This document shows, in pieces, positions 1-8,285 of a DNA stretch of 47,031 bases (the stretch's first letter is position 1; every line of letters begins with the position of its first letter). Below the pieces are notes generated by a model that saw nothing but the letters and a program-made list of their open reading frames with translations, searched no databases and was not told the DNA's origin. The position numbers and the translations under genes were made by a program. Origin of the DNA: Fibrobacter sp. UWR4 (GTDB lineage Bacteria; Fibrobacterota; Fibrobacteria; Fibrobacterales; Fibrobacteraceae); contig NZ_QGDU01000029.1 of assembly GCF_003149045.1 (NCBI RefSeq), forward strand, positions 1 to 47,031, given 5' to 3'.

Positions 1-275
1 CGTTGCTCGCCCCCTCGTGTACCGGAGTACACCACGGCGGCTCGCGCCTTGTCCCGCTCGTCCCTGGGAAAAATACGGTACGTCGGGCGTAATCGAGGCG
101 CACGCCTCGCATCCCTCGGCCATCCGGCGGATATGTGCGTCGCGCCTTGTCCTGCTCGGTCCCGACGTGGACATGGCCGGATGGATGATTTCGTTCGGCT
201 GAGGCTTCTGGATGCAAAGCGCATTTACACAAAAATATTGAGCCTTTTCACCATAAATTTGTTATTCTTAGTCGT
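1..275. repeat. GC-rich intergenic stretch with direct and inverted repeats
   Basis: No convincing gene is seen. A 23-24 base direct repeat occurs at 42-64 and 140-163; both copies carry the core TCGCGCCTTGTCC. There are inverted repeats at 94-109 (CGAGGCG/CGCCTCG around CA) and at 120-127/177-184 (CCATCCGG/CCGGATGG). The stretch is clearly richer in G+C than the genes after it. Short reading frames across it look like translated repeat DNA. The last 40 bases turn AT-rich and hold the promoter of the next gene. Confidence 0.5.
263..268 (+). promoter_or_regulatory. Putative -10 element for a leaderless transcript
   Basis: TATTCT lies 7 bases before the ATG at 276 and there is no Shine-Dalgarno sequence. 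Transcription starting about 7 bases after a -10 box would begin at the start codon. The same arrangement recurs before six other genes in this window. Confidence 0.4.
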
Positions 276-2138
276 ATGGAACCTACCTTATCTATGGTGT
301 TGCAGTTGCCGCCTTCTACAGCTTATGAGAAGCTGGATGCGGTTGCGAAGAACTTGCTGATGGGCATCGGAAAGATGCTTGAATCGGGCAAGGTGCGTTT
401 TTCGATTTTTTTGGATGGACCGACTCTTGAAGCTGCTCATAGGGTTGCAGGGCCTCTTACTTTCGGACGCTTGAGAAAGGCTGTAGAAGAGGGATACCTG
501 GAAATTTTGGGCGGTGGGTTCCTTGACCCTATGTTGCCTCTGTTCCCTACGGTGTTACAGTCCGCACAATTGGAGCAGCATGGCAAGCTTGTACAGAAAC
601 TTTTTGATATAGAACCTGCTGGCTACTTCAATTCCTCTATGGTGTGGGAAATGGAGATGACGGAACTTCTGGAGAAGAACCGTTTTGAATACGCCTTGGT
701 TCAGGAGTCTGCTCTTCAGGATGCTCTCGGACGCTCTACGTCTGTTTCTGGATGGTATTCCGTGGAAGACAAGGGTTCCTTCCTGCGTGTGGTGCCGGTA
801 TCTGAAAAGCTTTCCCAGGCGATTGCAAATGACGATTTTAACTGGGTTGAAATTGCGGAACCTTATTGCCGTGATGGTAGGTCTGCTGTTGTCGTTCTGG
901 ATATCCCGCCCAAGCCGGGGGACATAGTTCCTTTTGTGGAACGACTGATTGACTTTATTGAAACGAACGACGTTGCTACCAAGACTGTGGGAAGTGCTGT
1001 CAACGACCAGAATCCTGAGGGTCGACTGAGTTTTCTTGTTTCTGCGGGAAGGCGTATTGGTTTGCCCGCTACTGCAAAGACTTGTCGCGAATTGTTGGTG
1101 CGTCGTCCTGAAATCAATTTGTTCCACAAGATCCTTCTTTCCTTGTTCCGTCGCGGGACGGCAGGCTTGAAGGATAAGACTCAACAGAAGTTTCTTGAAA
1201 CGCTTTACCCTGCGATGTCTCCCATTTATTATCGTGACATGCAGGACTCCGAAGGTATGCGTACCCCTATGGTGCGTTTCTGGGGGTATCGTTTCTTGAC
1301 GGAAGCGTCTGCTTTCCTTTCCGAGAATCTTTCCTTTGATGGTATTCGAATGGAGATTGCGGATTTCCTTCTGGAAGGGCGTAAATTAATTGCGGCAGAA
1401 AGCCATTCTTATACATTCATACTGGATTATTTCAGCGGTGGTGTACTTCGTTATTTGAATGCCAAGATGTCCTCCTTTAATGTGCTTGGTTCCTGGCATG
1501 ACGATGGTGAAGCTGCTGTGGGCTTCCAGGATTATTTGCTTCCAAACATTGACTACAGTGCTGCTAAGCTGGACCAGGTTTTGGCCGATCGCGAGAATTC
1601 CCTTACAGCGCCCTATGATTACAAGTTTAAGCGCAACGAAGATGGCTCTGAAATCCTGCTTTTGTCTGAACAGCCTGTTTCTAGAGCCGAAGAGCAGGGA
1701 ATGCTCCATGTGGAGAAAAACTTTGCCTTGTCTTCAGATGGATCCGACTTCAGCTTGAGTTATCATCTGGAAAATGTTGCGGAAGCGCTGCAAAAAGGAT
1801 TCTTCGGATTCCTGTTGGAGACGGGTCTTGCTGCCTGCGAACGTGGCGATGGCGCTGTCGTGGTGGATGGTAAGGAATTGAAGTTTGACTTTAAGTCTCC
1901 TATGATCTATCCGGAAGCAAAGACTTTGGAAATTGTGGATTCCTACACGTCTAGCCACTTGCATCTTGTGTTTGATAAAGAGACCAATATCCTTCTGTCT
2001 CCTATCTTCGGTGCGTCTTCTGCGTCTGCGGCTCCTGATGCCTTGCAGGGGGTCCGTGTATTCCCGTTCTGGAAAGTATCGCTTGAAAACCAGGATATTT
2101 TTGACGTCAAGGTCAACGTACGCTTTTCCAGGAGGTAG
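276..2138 (+). CDS. GH57-like protein (amylase/4-alpha-glucanotransferase family), probably catalytically altered
   Basis: This 620-residue protein is built like a GH57 4-alpha-glucanotransferase. It has an N-terminal barrel segment with the family motif EILGGGFLDPMLP near residues 70-85, and a C-terminal beta-rich part (about 450-620) resembling DUF1925/DUF1926. Two hallmark sites look lost. The N-terminal HQP motif reads LQLPP. The nucleophile region, normally WLAERVWEP-like, reads FNSSMVWEM, which puts Ser where the catalytic Glu is expected. An Asp is kept in the later motif AVVVLDIPPKPG. It has no signal peptide, so it is cytoplasmic. The start is the ATG at 276, with a -10-like box 7 bases upstream and no Shine-Dalgarno. 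The AGGAGG for the next gene lies in its last codons. The family assignment is fairly firm; loss of activity is inferred from alignment by eye. Confidence 0.7.
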   Translation: MEPTLSMVLQLPPSTAYEKLDAVAKNLLMGIGKMLESGKVRFSIFLDGPTLEAAHRVAGPLTFGRLRKAVEEGYLEILGGGFLDPMLPLFPTVLQSAQLEQHGKLVQKLFDIEPAGYFNSSMVWEMEMTELLEKNRFEYALVQESALQDALGRSTSVSGWYSVEDKGSFLRVVPVSEKLSQAIANDDFNWVEIAEPYCRDGRSAVVVLDIPPKPGDIVPFVERLIDFIETNDVATKTVGSAVNDQNPEGRLSFLVSAGRRIGLPATAKTCRELLVRRPEINLFHKILLSLFRRGTAGLKDKTQQKFLETLYPAMSPIYYRDMQDSEGMRTPMVRFWGYRFLTEASAFLSENLSFDGIRMEIADFLLEGRKLIAAESHSYTFILDYFSGGVLRYLNAKMSSFNVLGSWHDDGEAAVGFQDYLLPNIDYSAAKLDQVLADRENSLTAPYDYKFKRNEDGSEILLLSEQPVSRAEEQGMLHVEKNFALSSDGSDFSLSYHLENVAEALQKGFFGFLLETGLAACERGDGAVVVDGKELKFDFKSPMIYPEAKTLEIVDSYTSSHLHLVFDKETNILLSPIFGASSASAAPDALQGVRVFPFWKVSLENQDIFDVKVNVRFSRR

Positions 2139-2143
2139 CCTAG

Positions 2144-2833
2144 ATGATATCTGATATGATCAACATCCAGGTGGAATCCCGAGAAGACGATGTGGAAATC
2201 GTCTTGTCGGGTTCTCTAGGCCATGCCCAGTATGCAGCGGTCAAGGAAAAGTTGGCGATGCTCCTGGATGGGCCGGGGTGTTTCTTCTATTTGAATTTGA
2301 ACCAGGTGCATTTTACCAGCGACAAGTATCTGGATTTGTTCCTGGAATTACTGAATGGAGCGAAAGCCCGTAAGGCGAGCCTGATCCTGATATTTGATTC
2401 GGAAGAACTGTACAGCTATTTCTCCCGCTATAAGAACATTTTCCAGATTTACGAAAATCGCGAGGCTTATAAAAAATCCGGAACGAAGAAGCAACTGCTG
2501 CAGATAGGTATGCATTATGGTGTCCGTTCCGGTATTACGGTTAGCCCGGGCGTTGCAGTTTCGTTCTTTTTGCTTCTGTTGGGCTGGATCATTACTCTTT
2601 TCATTATCGTGTCCAACCAGGGGGCTGAACTGGCTGATAAGCAGGCTCAGATTATTGCCTTGCAGAACCAGAAATCCCGTTATATTCAGGAAATCGATAA
2701 ACTGGAAGCCTCCATTGGTCCCTTGCGTAAGCTTGGGGTGGTGCAGGATACGACCATGCTCAGCTCTTTTGGATTGATTGGTAGCTGGGTGGAATATCTT
2801 GAATACCTGGAGAACACCAGGCGTGAGAGGTAA
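2144..2833 (+). CDS. STAS-domain membrane protein with coiled coil
   Basis: The protein has 229 residues. Residues about 5-110 have the pattern of a STAS/anti-sigma-antagonist domain: alternating strands and helices, LSGSLGHAQYAAVKEKL, then YLNLNQVHFTSDKYLDLFLELL. A hydrophobic segment follows at about 135-155 (SFFLLLLGWIITLFIIV), then a Gln/Lys/Glu-rich stretch at about 160-190 suited to a coiled coil. The usual phospho-acceptor Ser/Thr context is not obvious, so it may be a protein-interaction rather than a phospho-switch module. It starts 5 bases after the GH57-like gene, with AGGAGG at 2130-2135, and its end overlaps the lytic transglycosylase gene. That suggests one transcript and a shared envelope role, but no specific function can be assigned. 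Confidence 0.65.
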   Translation: MISDMINIQVESREDDVEIVLSGSLGHAQYAAVKEKLAMLLDGPGCFFYLNLNQVHFTSDKYLDLFLELLNGAKARKASLILIFDSEELYSYFSRYKNIFQIYENREAYKKSGTKKQLLQIGMHYGVRSGITVSPGVAVSFFLLLLGWIITLFIIVSNQGAELADKQAQIIALQNQKSRYIQEIDKLEASIGPLRKLGVVQDTTMLSSFGLIGSWVEYLEYLENTRRER

Positions 2834-3509
2834 TGTCCGTATATCTCCCATTGGGGTGGGGATTTTCTTTGTGCTCTGGTTTGGAAGCCTAGGGCTGTTT
2901 GTTTCACGTTGGTTCGTTCAAAAAACGGAAATGGAATCTCTTGCGGTGGAGGAGACGGAACTTCGTAACCAGTTGGAACAATTGGCTGGTTATGGCAAGT
3001 GGACAATCGAGTATGTGAAAATTGATAAGGCCCTGAACTATCTTAGTAAGAACAAACTAACGAATGAGCAGAGGGTCATGCTGACGGAACAGCTTTGGCA
3101 AATTTCCAGATCCTATGCGACGGATCCCCTGCTGATCTTGGCGGTGGTTGCCCAGGAAAGTCATGGAAATCCTAATGCCCGCGGGCGAGTCCGTTCCGGA
3201 AAGTTTTCGGGTGCACTGGGCTTGATGCAGATTAAGCTTGAAACCGCAAAATCCATGAGTGCTCGCTTTGGCCTGAAAATCGAGACTGAAGAGGACTTGT
3301 TGCGTCCCGAAATTAATGTGACTGTTGGTACTGCATATCTGATCCGCCTGATTGCCAAGTATGGTAATTGGAAGGACGCTCTTGTGGCGTATAACTTGGG
3401 ACATTCGGCTGTGGACCGCCTGCTTGAACAGGGAAACCCGTTGCCTACCACCTATTACGAACGGGTGACCGCTAAATACAGGAATCTTTTAAGCCTGTCA
3501 TTTCTGTAA
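2823..3509 (+). CDS. Membrane-anchored lytic transglycosylase (SLT domain)
   Basis: This protein cleaves peptidoglycan glycan strands. From the GTG at 2823 it has 228 residues: a single N-terminal membrane helix (GVGIFFVLWFGSLGLFVSRWF), a short coiled-coil-like linker, then a Slt-type catalytic domain. The catalytic Glu lies in AQESHGNPNA. The family motifs GALGLMQI and TAYLIRLI..YGNWKDALVAYNLG follow. GTG 2823 is chosen because GGAG at 2809-2812 sits 10 bases ahead and the membrane helix then falls at the start; an upstream TTG at 2778 is also open in frame. The gene overlaps the STAS gene by 11 bases, so the two are probably co-translated. Confidence 0.85.
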   Translation: MRGNVRISPIGVGIFFVLWFGSLGLFVSRWFVQKTEMESLAVEETELRNQLEQLAGYGKWTIEYVKIDKALNYLSKNKLTNEQRVMLTEQLWQISRSYATDPLLILAVVAQESHGNPNARGRVRSGKFSGALGLMQIKLETAKSMSARFGLKIETEEDLLRPEINVTVGTAYLIRLIAKYGNWKDALVAYNLGHSAVDRLLEQGNPLPTTYYERVTAKYRNLLSLSFL

Positions 3510-3522
3510 CAAGTAAATTTTG

Positions 3523-3528
3523 TAAATT
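3523..3528 (+). promoter_or_regulatory. Putative -10 element for a leaderless transcript
   Basis: TAAATT sits 7 bases before the ATG at 3536 of the TolC-like gene, in an AT-rich 26-base gap with no Shine-Dalgarno. Confidence 0.4.
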
Positions 3529-3535
3529 TGCGTCA

Positions 3536-4894
3536 ATGTTGCGTGTTTTGTTTACATCTCTGCTTCTGGTAAGTGTTGTCTTGGCTGGCGAGGTCCGCTA
3601 TGACCTTTCCCGCTTTGTGGAACAGGGAATGGAAAATGATCCCCAGCTGGATGAGACCAGACAGGGAACTCAAGCTAAGAAAGACAAGATTCGCGCTTTG
3701 AAGGCAGAAGCCATTCTCCCCACATTTTACGTTTCCATGATGGTAGGCCCTGCTCCAGGCCTGAAGCAGGAACTGGATGGTGGCGATACTGTCGATGTGT
3801 ATGACTTTACCAAGATGGGGCCGTTCTGGGGTGTGGAAGGCAAGTTTATCCAGCCGCTGAATTTCGGTCAGTACAATTCCGGAAAGATGGCTCTGGAAGC
3901 GGATCTTCAGCAGAAAACTTACGAAATCGAGAACAAGCTGAACAAGAAGGAAGTTGAACTTCAGAGTTACTATTACAACTACCTGCTGGCTCTCGAAATG
4001 ACCCGCCTGGCGGAAGACGCACAGAAGCAGGTGGACAATGCCTACGACAAGATGGAAGAAGCTCTTGACGAAGACGATGGCACTGTTTCCCAGATGGATT
4101 TCCTGAATCTGAAAGCCAAGATGCACACCGTGAAGGAAGGTGTGATTGATGCCCAGTTGGGAATGAAGCGTGTCCAGCTTGCAATCCGCTTTTCTCTGGG
4201 CTTGAAGGATGGCGATACTTTCGTTGCGGAAGATTCCCTCCTGTTGCCTCGTTCCGAAAGGATGCCTACTCTGGATGAAGTACGTTCCCTGACTTCAACC
4301 ACCCATCCGGAACTGAAACAGCTGGAAGCGGGTCTTAAGGCTCGTCGTGTCCAGATGGATCTGGCGGAAGCGAAGCTTGCTCCGGAATTCTTTGTGATGG
4401 GCCAGTTCAAATACGTGAAGAGCTGGGCCGGCAACAGAAAGATTATGCAGAAGGATGCCTTTGCCGAGGACGCCGTGAATAAGCTGGATGGTCTTATTGG
4501 TGTCGGCCTCCGTTACAATTTGAATTTCTGGAAGAACTGGGAAAAGTTCCGTGCCAGCCGTACCGAATACAAGGGCTTGCAGCTGAAGGAGCGCTATGCT
4601 GAAGAAGGCCTGGTCGCAAAGGCCGAGGAACAGTACTATCAGCTCCAGGCTGCCAAGGAAAAGATGGACGCCCTCAAGGAAAGTCTCCGTGCATCGGAAT
4701 CTATTCTGAAGGGTGCTGCCATGCAGTATGATTTGGACAAGTCCAAGACAGGCGACCTGGTATCCGCCTACACTCAGAATGTGAGCATGAAGAAGGATTA
4801 CTACTTCGCAGTCTGTAAATATAACGTGGAGTTTGCCCAGCTGATTTTTACTATGGGCTATTCCCTGAAAGAATTCCACAGCGTGTTTAAGTAA
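3536..4894 (+). CDS. TolC-family outer-membrane efflux protein
   Basis: The protein has 452 residues with a cleavable signal peptide (MLRVLFTSLLLVSVVLAGE) and the long amphipathic helical repeats of the outer-membrane efflux (OEP) family. Examples are the EIENKLNKKEVELQSYYYNY and MEEALDEDD-type helices in the first half and the matching helices in the second half. It would trimerise into an outer-membrane and periplasmic tunnel. No inner-membrane pump or adaptor gene is adjacent. Instead an MlaC-like protein follows 15 bases downstream, so the pair may handle lipid or envelope traffic rather than drug efflux; that role is inference. Confidence 0.8.
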   Translation: MLRVLFTSLLLVSVVLAGEVRYDLSRFVEQGMENDPQLDETRQGTQAKKDKIRALKAEAILPTFYVSMMVGPAPGLKQELDGGDTVDVYDFTKMGPFWGVEGKFIQPLNFGQYNSGKMALEADLQQKTYEIENKLNKKEVELQSYYYNYLLALEMTRLAEDAQKQVDNAYDKMEEALDEDDGTVSQMDFLNLKAKMHTVKEGVIDAQLGMKRVQLAIRFSLGLKDGDTFVAEDSLLLPRSERMPTLDEVRSLTSTTHPELKQLEAGLKARRVQMDLAEAKLAPEFFVMGQFKYVKSWAGNRKIMQKDAFAEDAVNKLDGLIGVGLRYNLNFWKNWEKFRASRTEYKGLQLKERYAEEGLVAKAEEQYYQLQAAKEKMDALKESLRASESILKGAAMQYDLDKSKTGDLVSAYTQNVSMKKDYYFAVCKYNVEFAQLIFTMGYSLKEFHSVFK

Positions 4895-4909
4895 AAAAAA
4901 GAGGTGTTT

Positions 4910-5488
4910 ATGGTTAAGAAACTGATGATTGCTTTGGCTCTCGCTTCCGTGATGGGCTTTGCTGCAGATGATCCTGTCTCTGCGATCAAGAAGAAGGATG
5001 TGGAACTGCAGACTCTGTTGAAGAAGTCCAGCCGCAATGCCAAGGAAACGGAACGCGTGAAGGCCTTGCTGAACGACTCCTTTAACTTCGAGGAACTGGC
5101 TCGCAAGTCCCTGGCTGCAGACGTATGGAAGGCTCAGGACGAAGCTTCCCAGAAGAAGTTCGTTGCTGAATTCCAGCGCATGGTCCGAAATTCCAGCGCC
5201 AAGCGTCTTGAAGTTTACCGCGCCGATTCTACCGTTTATGAACCTGCCAAGATGAAGGGTGACAAGGACGCTCGCGTGATTGCCCATCTGTGGAACAAGG
5301 GTAAGGAATCTGTCCTGGAATACAAGATGAGCCAGGTGGATGGTAACTGGAAGGCCTGGGACCTGGTCATCGACGACCTGTCTACAGCTCGTAACTACAA
5401 GGACCAGTTTGGCCAGATTCTCAAGAACAAGAGCTTTGCCGAACTGATTGACGTTATCAGCAAGAAGGCTGACGAAGCGGAGAAGTAA
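4910..5488 (+). CDS. MlaC/Ttg2D-like periplasmic phospholipid-binding protein
   Basis: The protein has 192 residues. Its signal peptide (MVKKLMIALALASVMGFAADD) is followed by a single MlaC/Ttg2D-like domain: an N-terminal helical part (NFEELARKSLAADVWKAQ), EFQRMVRNSSAKRLEVY, then beta strands ending in GNWKAWDLVIDDLSTARNY. Proteins of this family shuttle phospholipids between the membranes. The ATG at 4910 has AGAGG 5 bases upstream and gives a clean signal peptide. Other Mla genes (permease, ATPase, MlaD) are not in the window. It sits directly behind the TolC-like gene, probably in the same operon. Confidence 0.75.
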   Translation: MVKKLMIALALASVMGFAADDPVSAIKKKDVELQTLLKKSSRNAKETERVKALLNDSFNFEELARKSLAADVWKAQDEASQKKFVAEFQRMVRNSSAKRLEVYRADSTVYEPAKMKGDKDARVIAHLWNKGKESVLEYKMSQVDGNWKAWDLVIDDLSTARNYKDQFGQILKNKSFAELIDVISKKADEAEK

Positions 5489-5520
5489 TCCTGTTTGCGT
5501 TCATTGACACAGGGCTAGTG

Positions 5521-6309
5521 GTGTGCATGGTTCTATGCGCATTGGTTCTTGTTGCCCTGTTTTTCCCTTTCACCTTCTGGATGCATGGGGAACTCAATGC
5601 GCGCGGGGCTAAGGCCTGGGGATTTTTTTTCAGAAAAAAAATGTTTGAAGTGGAAAAGACTTTCGGCGATGATGAAGACGTCGAAAGTTTTTCTGCATCT
5701 CCTGCGGCTTCGGCTCCGGTGGCAAATGCTACGGCTGAAGAAGATAATTCAACGCAAAATGGAGAGCGGAATAATGCTTCCCAGGAACCGCCGGAGACGT
5801 TCCGCGCGGATGCGGACGCTGCCGTAGGTTTTGACGGGACGGAAGGCAAGAAGGAAAAGCGTTCCCTGACGGAAACGGAATTCTGGTCCATTCTCCTGAC
5901 TCCGGAATTTGATGCGAAGGCATGGTGGGCCGTCAAGAAATTGCTGGTGGGCCTGTGCAGACTTTGCCACCTGAAGTTTATCAACTGCTTTGTGGAAGGC
6001 ATCCGTACGGACTATGCCCGAATGGGAGAGCTTGCCTCCTTGAATGCCTTCCTGAAGTCTTACCCTTACATTGGTGATTGGGACTTCCGGATGGACTGGA
6101 CTCAGGATCATGAACTTCGCGGTGAAGGTCATGTGAGACTTCGAGTTAATCTTTGCCGCTTCATTGGGCTGCTGATGATTATTCTGTTCTATGGCGGTAT
6201 TGTACTGTTTAGTTTCTGGCGTCGTAGAGCTCATGTGCTGAAGACCAATGAACTGCCCGAACTGGGCTGGATTAGAACGAAAATTGTGAAAATGATGGCG
6301 GAGGAATAA
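5521..6309 (+). CDS. DUF2953-like membrane protein of unknown function
   Basis: The protein has an N-terminal membrane helix (VLCALVLVALFFPFTFWM) and a low-complexity Ala/Glu/Ser-rich linker at about 55-120. A conserved-looking core ends in a second membrane helix (LLMIILFYGGIVLFSFW). The order and spacing (FINCFVEGIRTDYARMGELAS, then GDWDFRMDWTQDHELRGEGHVRLRVNL) recall DUF2953 proteins, but this is recognition by eye only. AGGG at 5511-5514 favours the GTG at 5521; GTG 5518 and ATG 5527 are also possible. Its stop overlaps the next start (TAATG), so it is translationally coupled to the pseudouridine synthase. Confidence 0.5.
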   Translation: MCMVLCALVLVALFFPFTFWMHGELNARGAKAWGFFFRKKMFEVEKTFGDDEDVESFSASPAASAPVANATAEEDNSTQNGERNNASQEPPETFRADADAAVGFDGTEGKKEKRSLTETEFWSILLTPEFDAKAWWAVKKLLVGLCRLCHLKFINCFVEGIRTDYARMGELASLNAFLKSYPYIGDWDFRMDWTQDHELRGEGHVRLRVNLCRFIGLLMIILFYGGIVLFSFWRRRAHVLKTNELPELGWIRTKIVKMMAEE

Positions 6310-7043
6310 TGCCTGCACTGACTTTGGAACGACTGATTGCATCTATTGGCTTTGGCTCCCGTAAGGAAGCCCGCGCTCTGATTCGTGCCGGTATGGTGGA
6401 AATGGATGGCGAGGTAGTGGACAATCCGTTTGTGGAATTCAAGACTCGTCCCGAAGTCATTACCGTCAATGGCGAGGAAGTTCCTACGGTTGAAAAACTG
6501 TACATCATGATGGACAAGCCTCTTGATGTGGAATGTAGCCATAATGCTCGTGACCATCAGTCCATTTATGACCTGTTGCCGGATCGCTTTACGGCTATGG
6601 GCCTGCAGTCTGTAGGCCGCTTGGATGCAGACTCCTCCGGACTGATCTTGCTTTCCAATCAGGGCGATTTTATCCATAAGGTGGAAAGCCCCAAGAAAGG
6701 CTACCTGAAAAAGTATCGCGTGACTTTGGCCCGCGAATTCACTGCGGAGCAGAAGGCCGAACTTCTGAAGGGCGTGATGCTGAAGGACGAACGCCGCCCG
6801 GTGCTTGCCCGCGAACTTTCCGAGGAACAGGTGACTGCCGCGGACGGCACTGTGCAAAATACCGTGGTCATTTCCATCGGTGAAGGTTTGTACCATCAGG
6901 TGCGCCGCATGTTCGCCGCTGTCGGGAACCACGTGATGACCCTTTCCCGCGAAGCCATCGGCCCTGTGGCCATGGACGATACTTTGGGTAGCGGCGGCTG
7001 GCGCTTTATGACAGAAGAAGAAGTCGCGAGTTTGACGAAATAA
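6309..7043 (+). CDS. 16S/23S rRNA pseudouridine synthase, RsuA/RluB family
   Basis: This enzyme isomerises a specific uridine in ribosomal RNA. The 244 residues hold an N-terminal S4 RNA-binding domain (LERLIASIGFGSRKEARALI, then VEMDGEVV) and a pseudouridine synthase domain. The catalytic Asp is in GRLDADSSGLILLSNQGD, where the family norm is GRLDxxTxGL. The motifs YLKKYRV and EGLYHQVRRMFAAVGNHV follow. The length is normal for the family. The target uridine (RsuA-, RluB- or RluE-like) cannot be decided by eye. Confidence 0.88.
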   Translation: MPALTLERLIASIGFGSRKEARALIRAGMVEMDGEVVDNPFVEFKTRPEVITVNGEEVPTVEKLYIMMDKPLDVECSHNARDHQSIYDLLPDRFTAMGLQSVGRLDADSSGLILLSNQGDFIHKVESPKKGYLKKYRVTLAREFTAEQKAELLKGVMLKDERRPVLARELSEEQVTAADGTVQNTVVISIGEGLYHQVRRMFAAVGNHVMTLSREAIGPVAMDDTLGSGGWRFMTEEEVASLTK

Positions 7044-7067
7044 AAATACTTGGGTTGGGAGATTGCA

Positions 7068-8177
7068 ATGAATAAAATTGTTGTTATAGCGGCACTGTTT
7101 TTTGCTGCGGTATCTTTTGCCGATGTGTCCATCAAGGATCCTGATGTAAAGCCGGGCTCTTTGAATTACAAGACAATGCCTGTAAAACCCGATAGGTTTC
7201 ATATGGGCTTGTATGAGATTCGAGAGCCTGCTGCCATACTTTCCGAATCATATACCGAAAGTGATGTAATCGATATCCGGTCCGGGCTTATTTTCCATCC
7301 TTTTATCGCCATGGTGGGTGAAGCATTTGCAAATCATTACTCCGTTGAAATTTCTCCCGACGACATTTGGCTTTTGATTTTAGACGGGACCCGCATTCAT
7401 GTTTCGGCTAACCGTGAAGCGTTAAAAAAGAAGTTTGTGCTGCCTAAGGCCGATACCGCATTGGTGGTACGAAATGATAGTCTTAGAGTAACCTCCTCTG
7501 CTGAGGAATGGGATAAAACCACTTTTGCACTTTTTGACTCGCTGGGTTCTAAGCTACCCCCAAAGACAATGGACGCTTTCAACGCAAGTTTCTCTACCAC
7601 CACCGCCATTCATGCCAACGTGGCGAAGGCCATGATTCTTTCTGTGGCATCGGAGTATTATTCCTATGAATTTTCGACACTTTGCGGCATTCCCGAAATT
7701 CTTGTGAAGGGCGAAAAGGAAGACTGGATTTTACTGAAAAAGAAGTATAATCAACTGGTCAAGGAACTGAATATGGGCTGGTGGGCAAAGGAAGTCAATC
7801 CCATCCTAGACCAGTTTATTGCGGCCTACGACGGCAATATCAAAATGGAATTTTGGAGAGGCATCTACAAGTACCTTTCAGCTGGAGAGAACAGTGGAGC
7901 CATAGGTGGCATTAACGGTTGGCTCAATAGGTTTTTCCCCTATAATGCTGTGAATCCCTGGAAAGGAAACAAACCTAAAAGAAGAACCGACTGGAAGTCC
8001 CCTATGAAAGAAAATGATTTGCCGAGGGGAACCTCCTATATTACAATCCGATGGAAGATGTCTGCAGAGACAACTTCATTGAATTTCCAAATGGGATTTA
8101 TGGGGGTCCATCTGGACAAGGAACATCAAAGGCTAAAGGCGGTACACGGACACGCCTTAGTAATGCCTTCACGATAA
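7068..8177 (+). CDS. Secreted DUF4419-domain protein
   Basis: The protein has 369 residues starting at the ATG at 7068, with GGGAG 6 bases upstream. MNKIVVIAALFFAAVSFAD is a good signal peptide, so it is exported. The body matches the DUF4419 pattern: HPFIAMVGEAFANHYSVEISP, then PDDIWLLILDGTRIHVSAN, FSTTTAIHANVAKAMILS and LCGIPEILVKGEKEDWILLK. The family has no established biochemical function known to me. It follows the pseudouridine synthase by 24 bases and is closed by a strong terminator, so it may ride on the upstream operon. Confidence 0.75.
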   Translation: MNKIVVIAALFFAAVSFADVSIKDPDVKPGSLNYKTMPVKPDRFHMGLYEIREPAAILSESYTESDVIDIRSGLIFHPFIAMVGEAFANHYSVEISPDDIWLLILDGTRIHVSANREALKKKFVLPKADTALVVRNDSLRVTSSAEEWDKTTFALFDSLGSKLPPKTMDAFNASFSTTTAIHANVAKAMILSVASEYYSYEFSTLCGIPEILVKGEKEDWILLKKKYNQLVKELNMGWWAKEVNPILDQFIAAYDGNIKMEFWRGIYKYLSAGENSGAIGGINGWLNRFFPYNAVNPWKGNKPKRRTDWKSPMKENDLPRGTSYITIRWKMSAETTSLNFQMGFMGVHLDKEHQRLKAVHGHALVMPSR

Positions 8178-8184
8178 AAAAATA

Positions 8185-8210
8185 AAAGCCTCGGTTTGAA
8201 CCGGGGCTTT
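8185..8210. terminator. Rho-independent terminator, probably bidirectional
   Basis: AAAGCCTCGGTT (8185-8196) pairs with AACCGGGGCTTT (8199-8210), a 12-bp stem with one G-U pair. It is flanked by A and T runs and lies between the convergent DUF4419 and HU genes. Confidence 0.75.
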
Positions 8211-8285
8211 AAACGTTTTGGTGTATAACTTAAGCTGGTTCCGCCTGGACGGGCAAGAGGAACTGCTGTTCGATATCAGCGAAGA

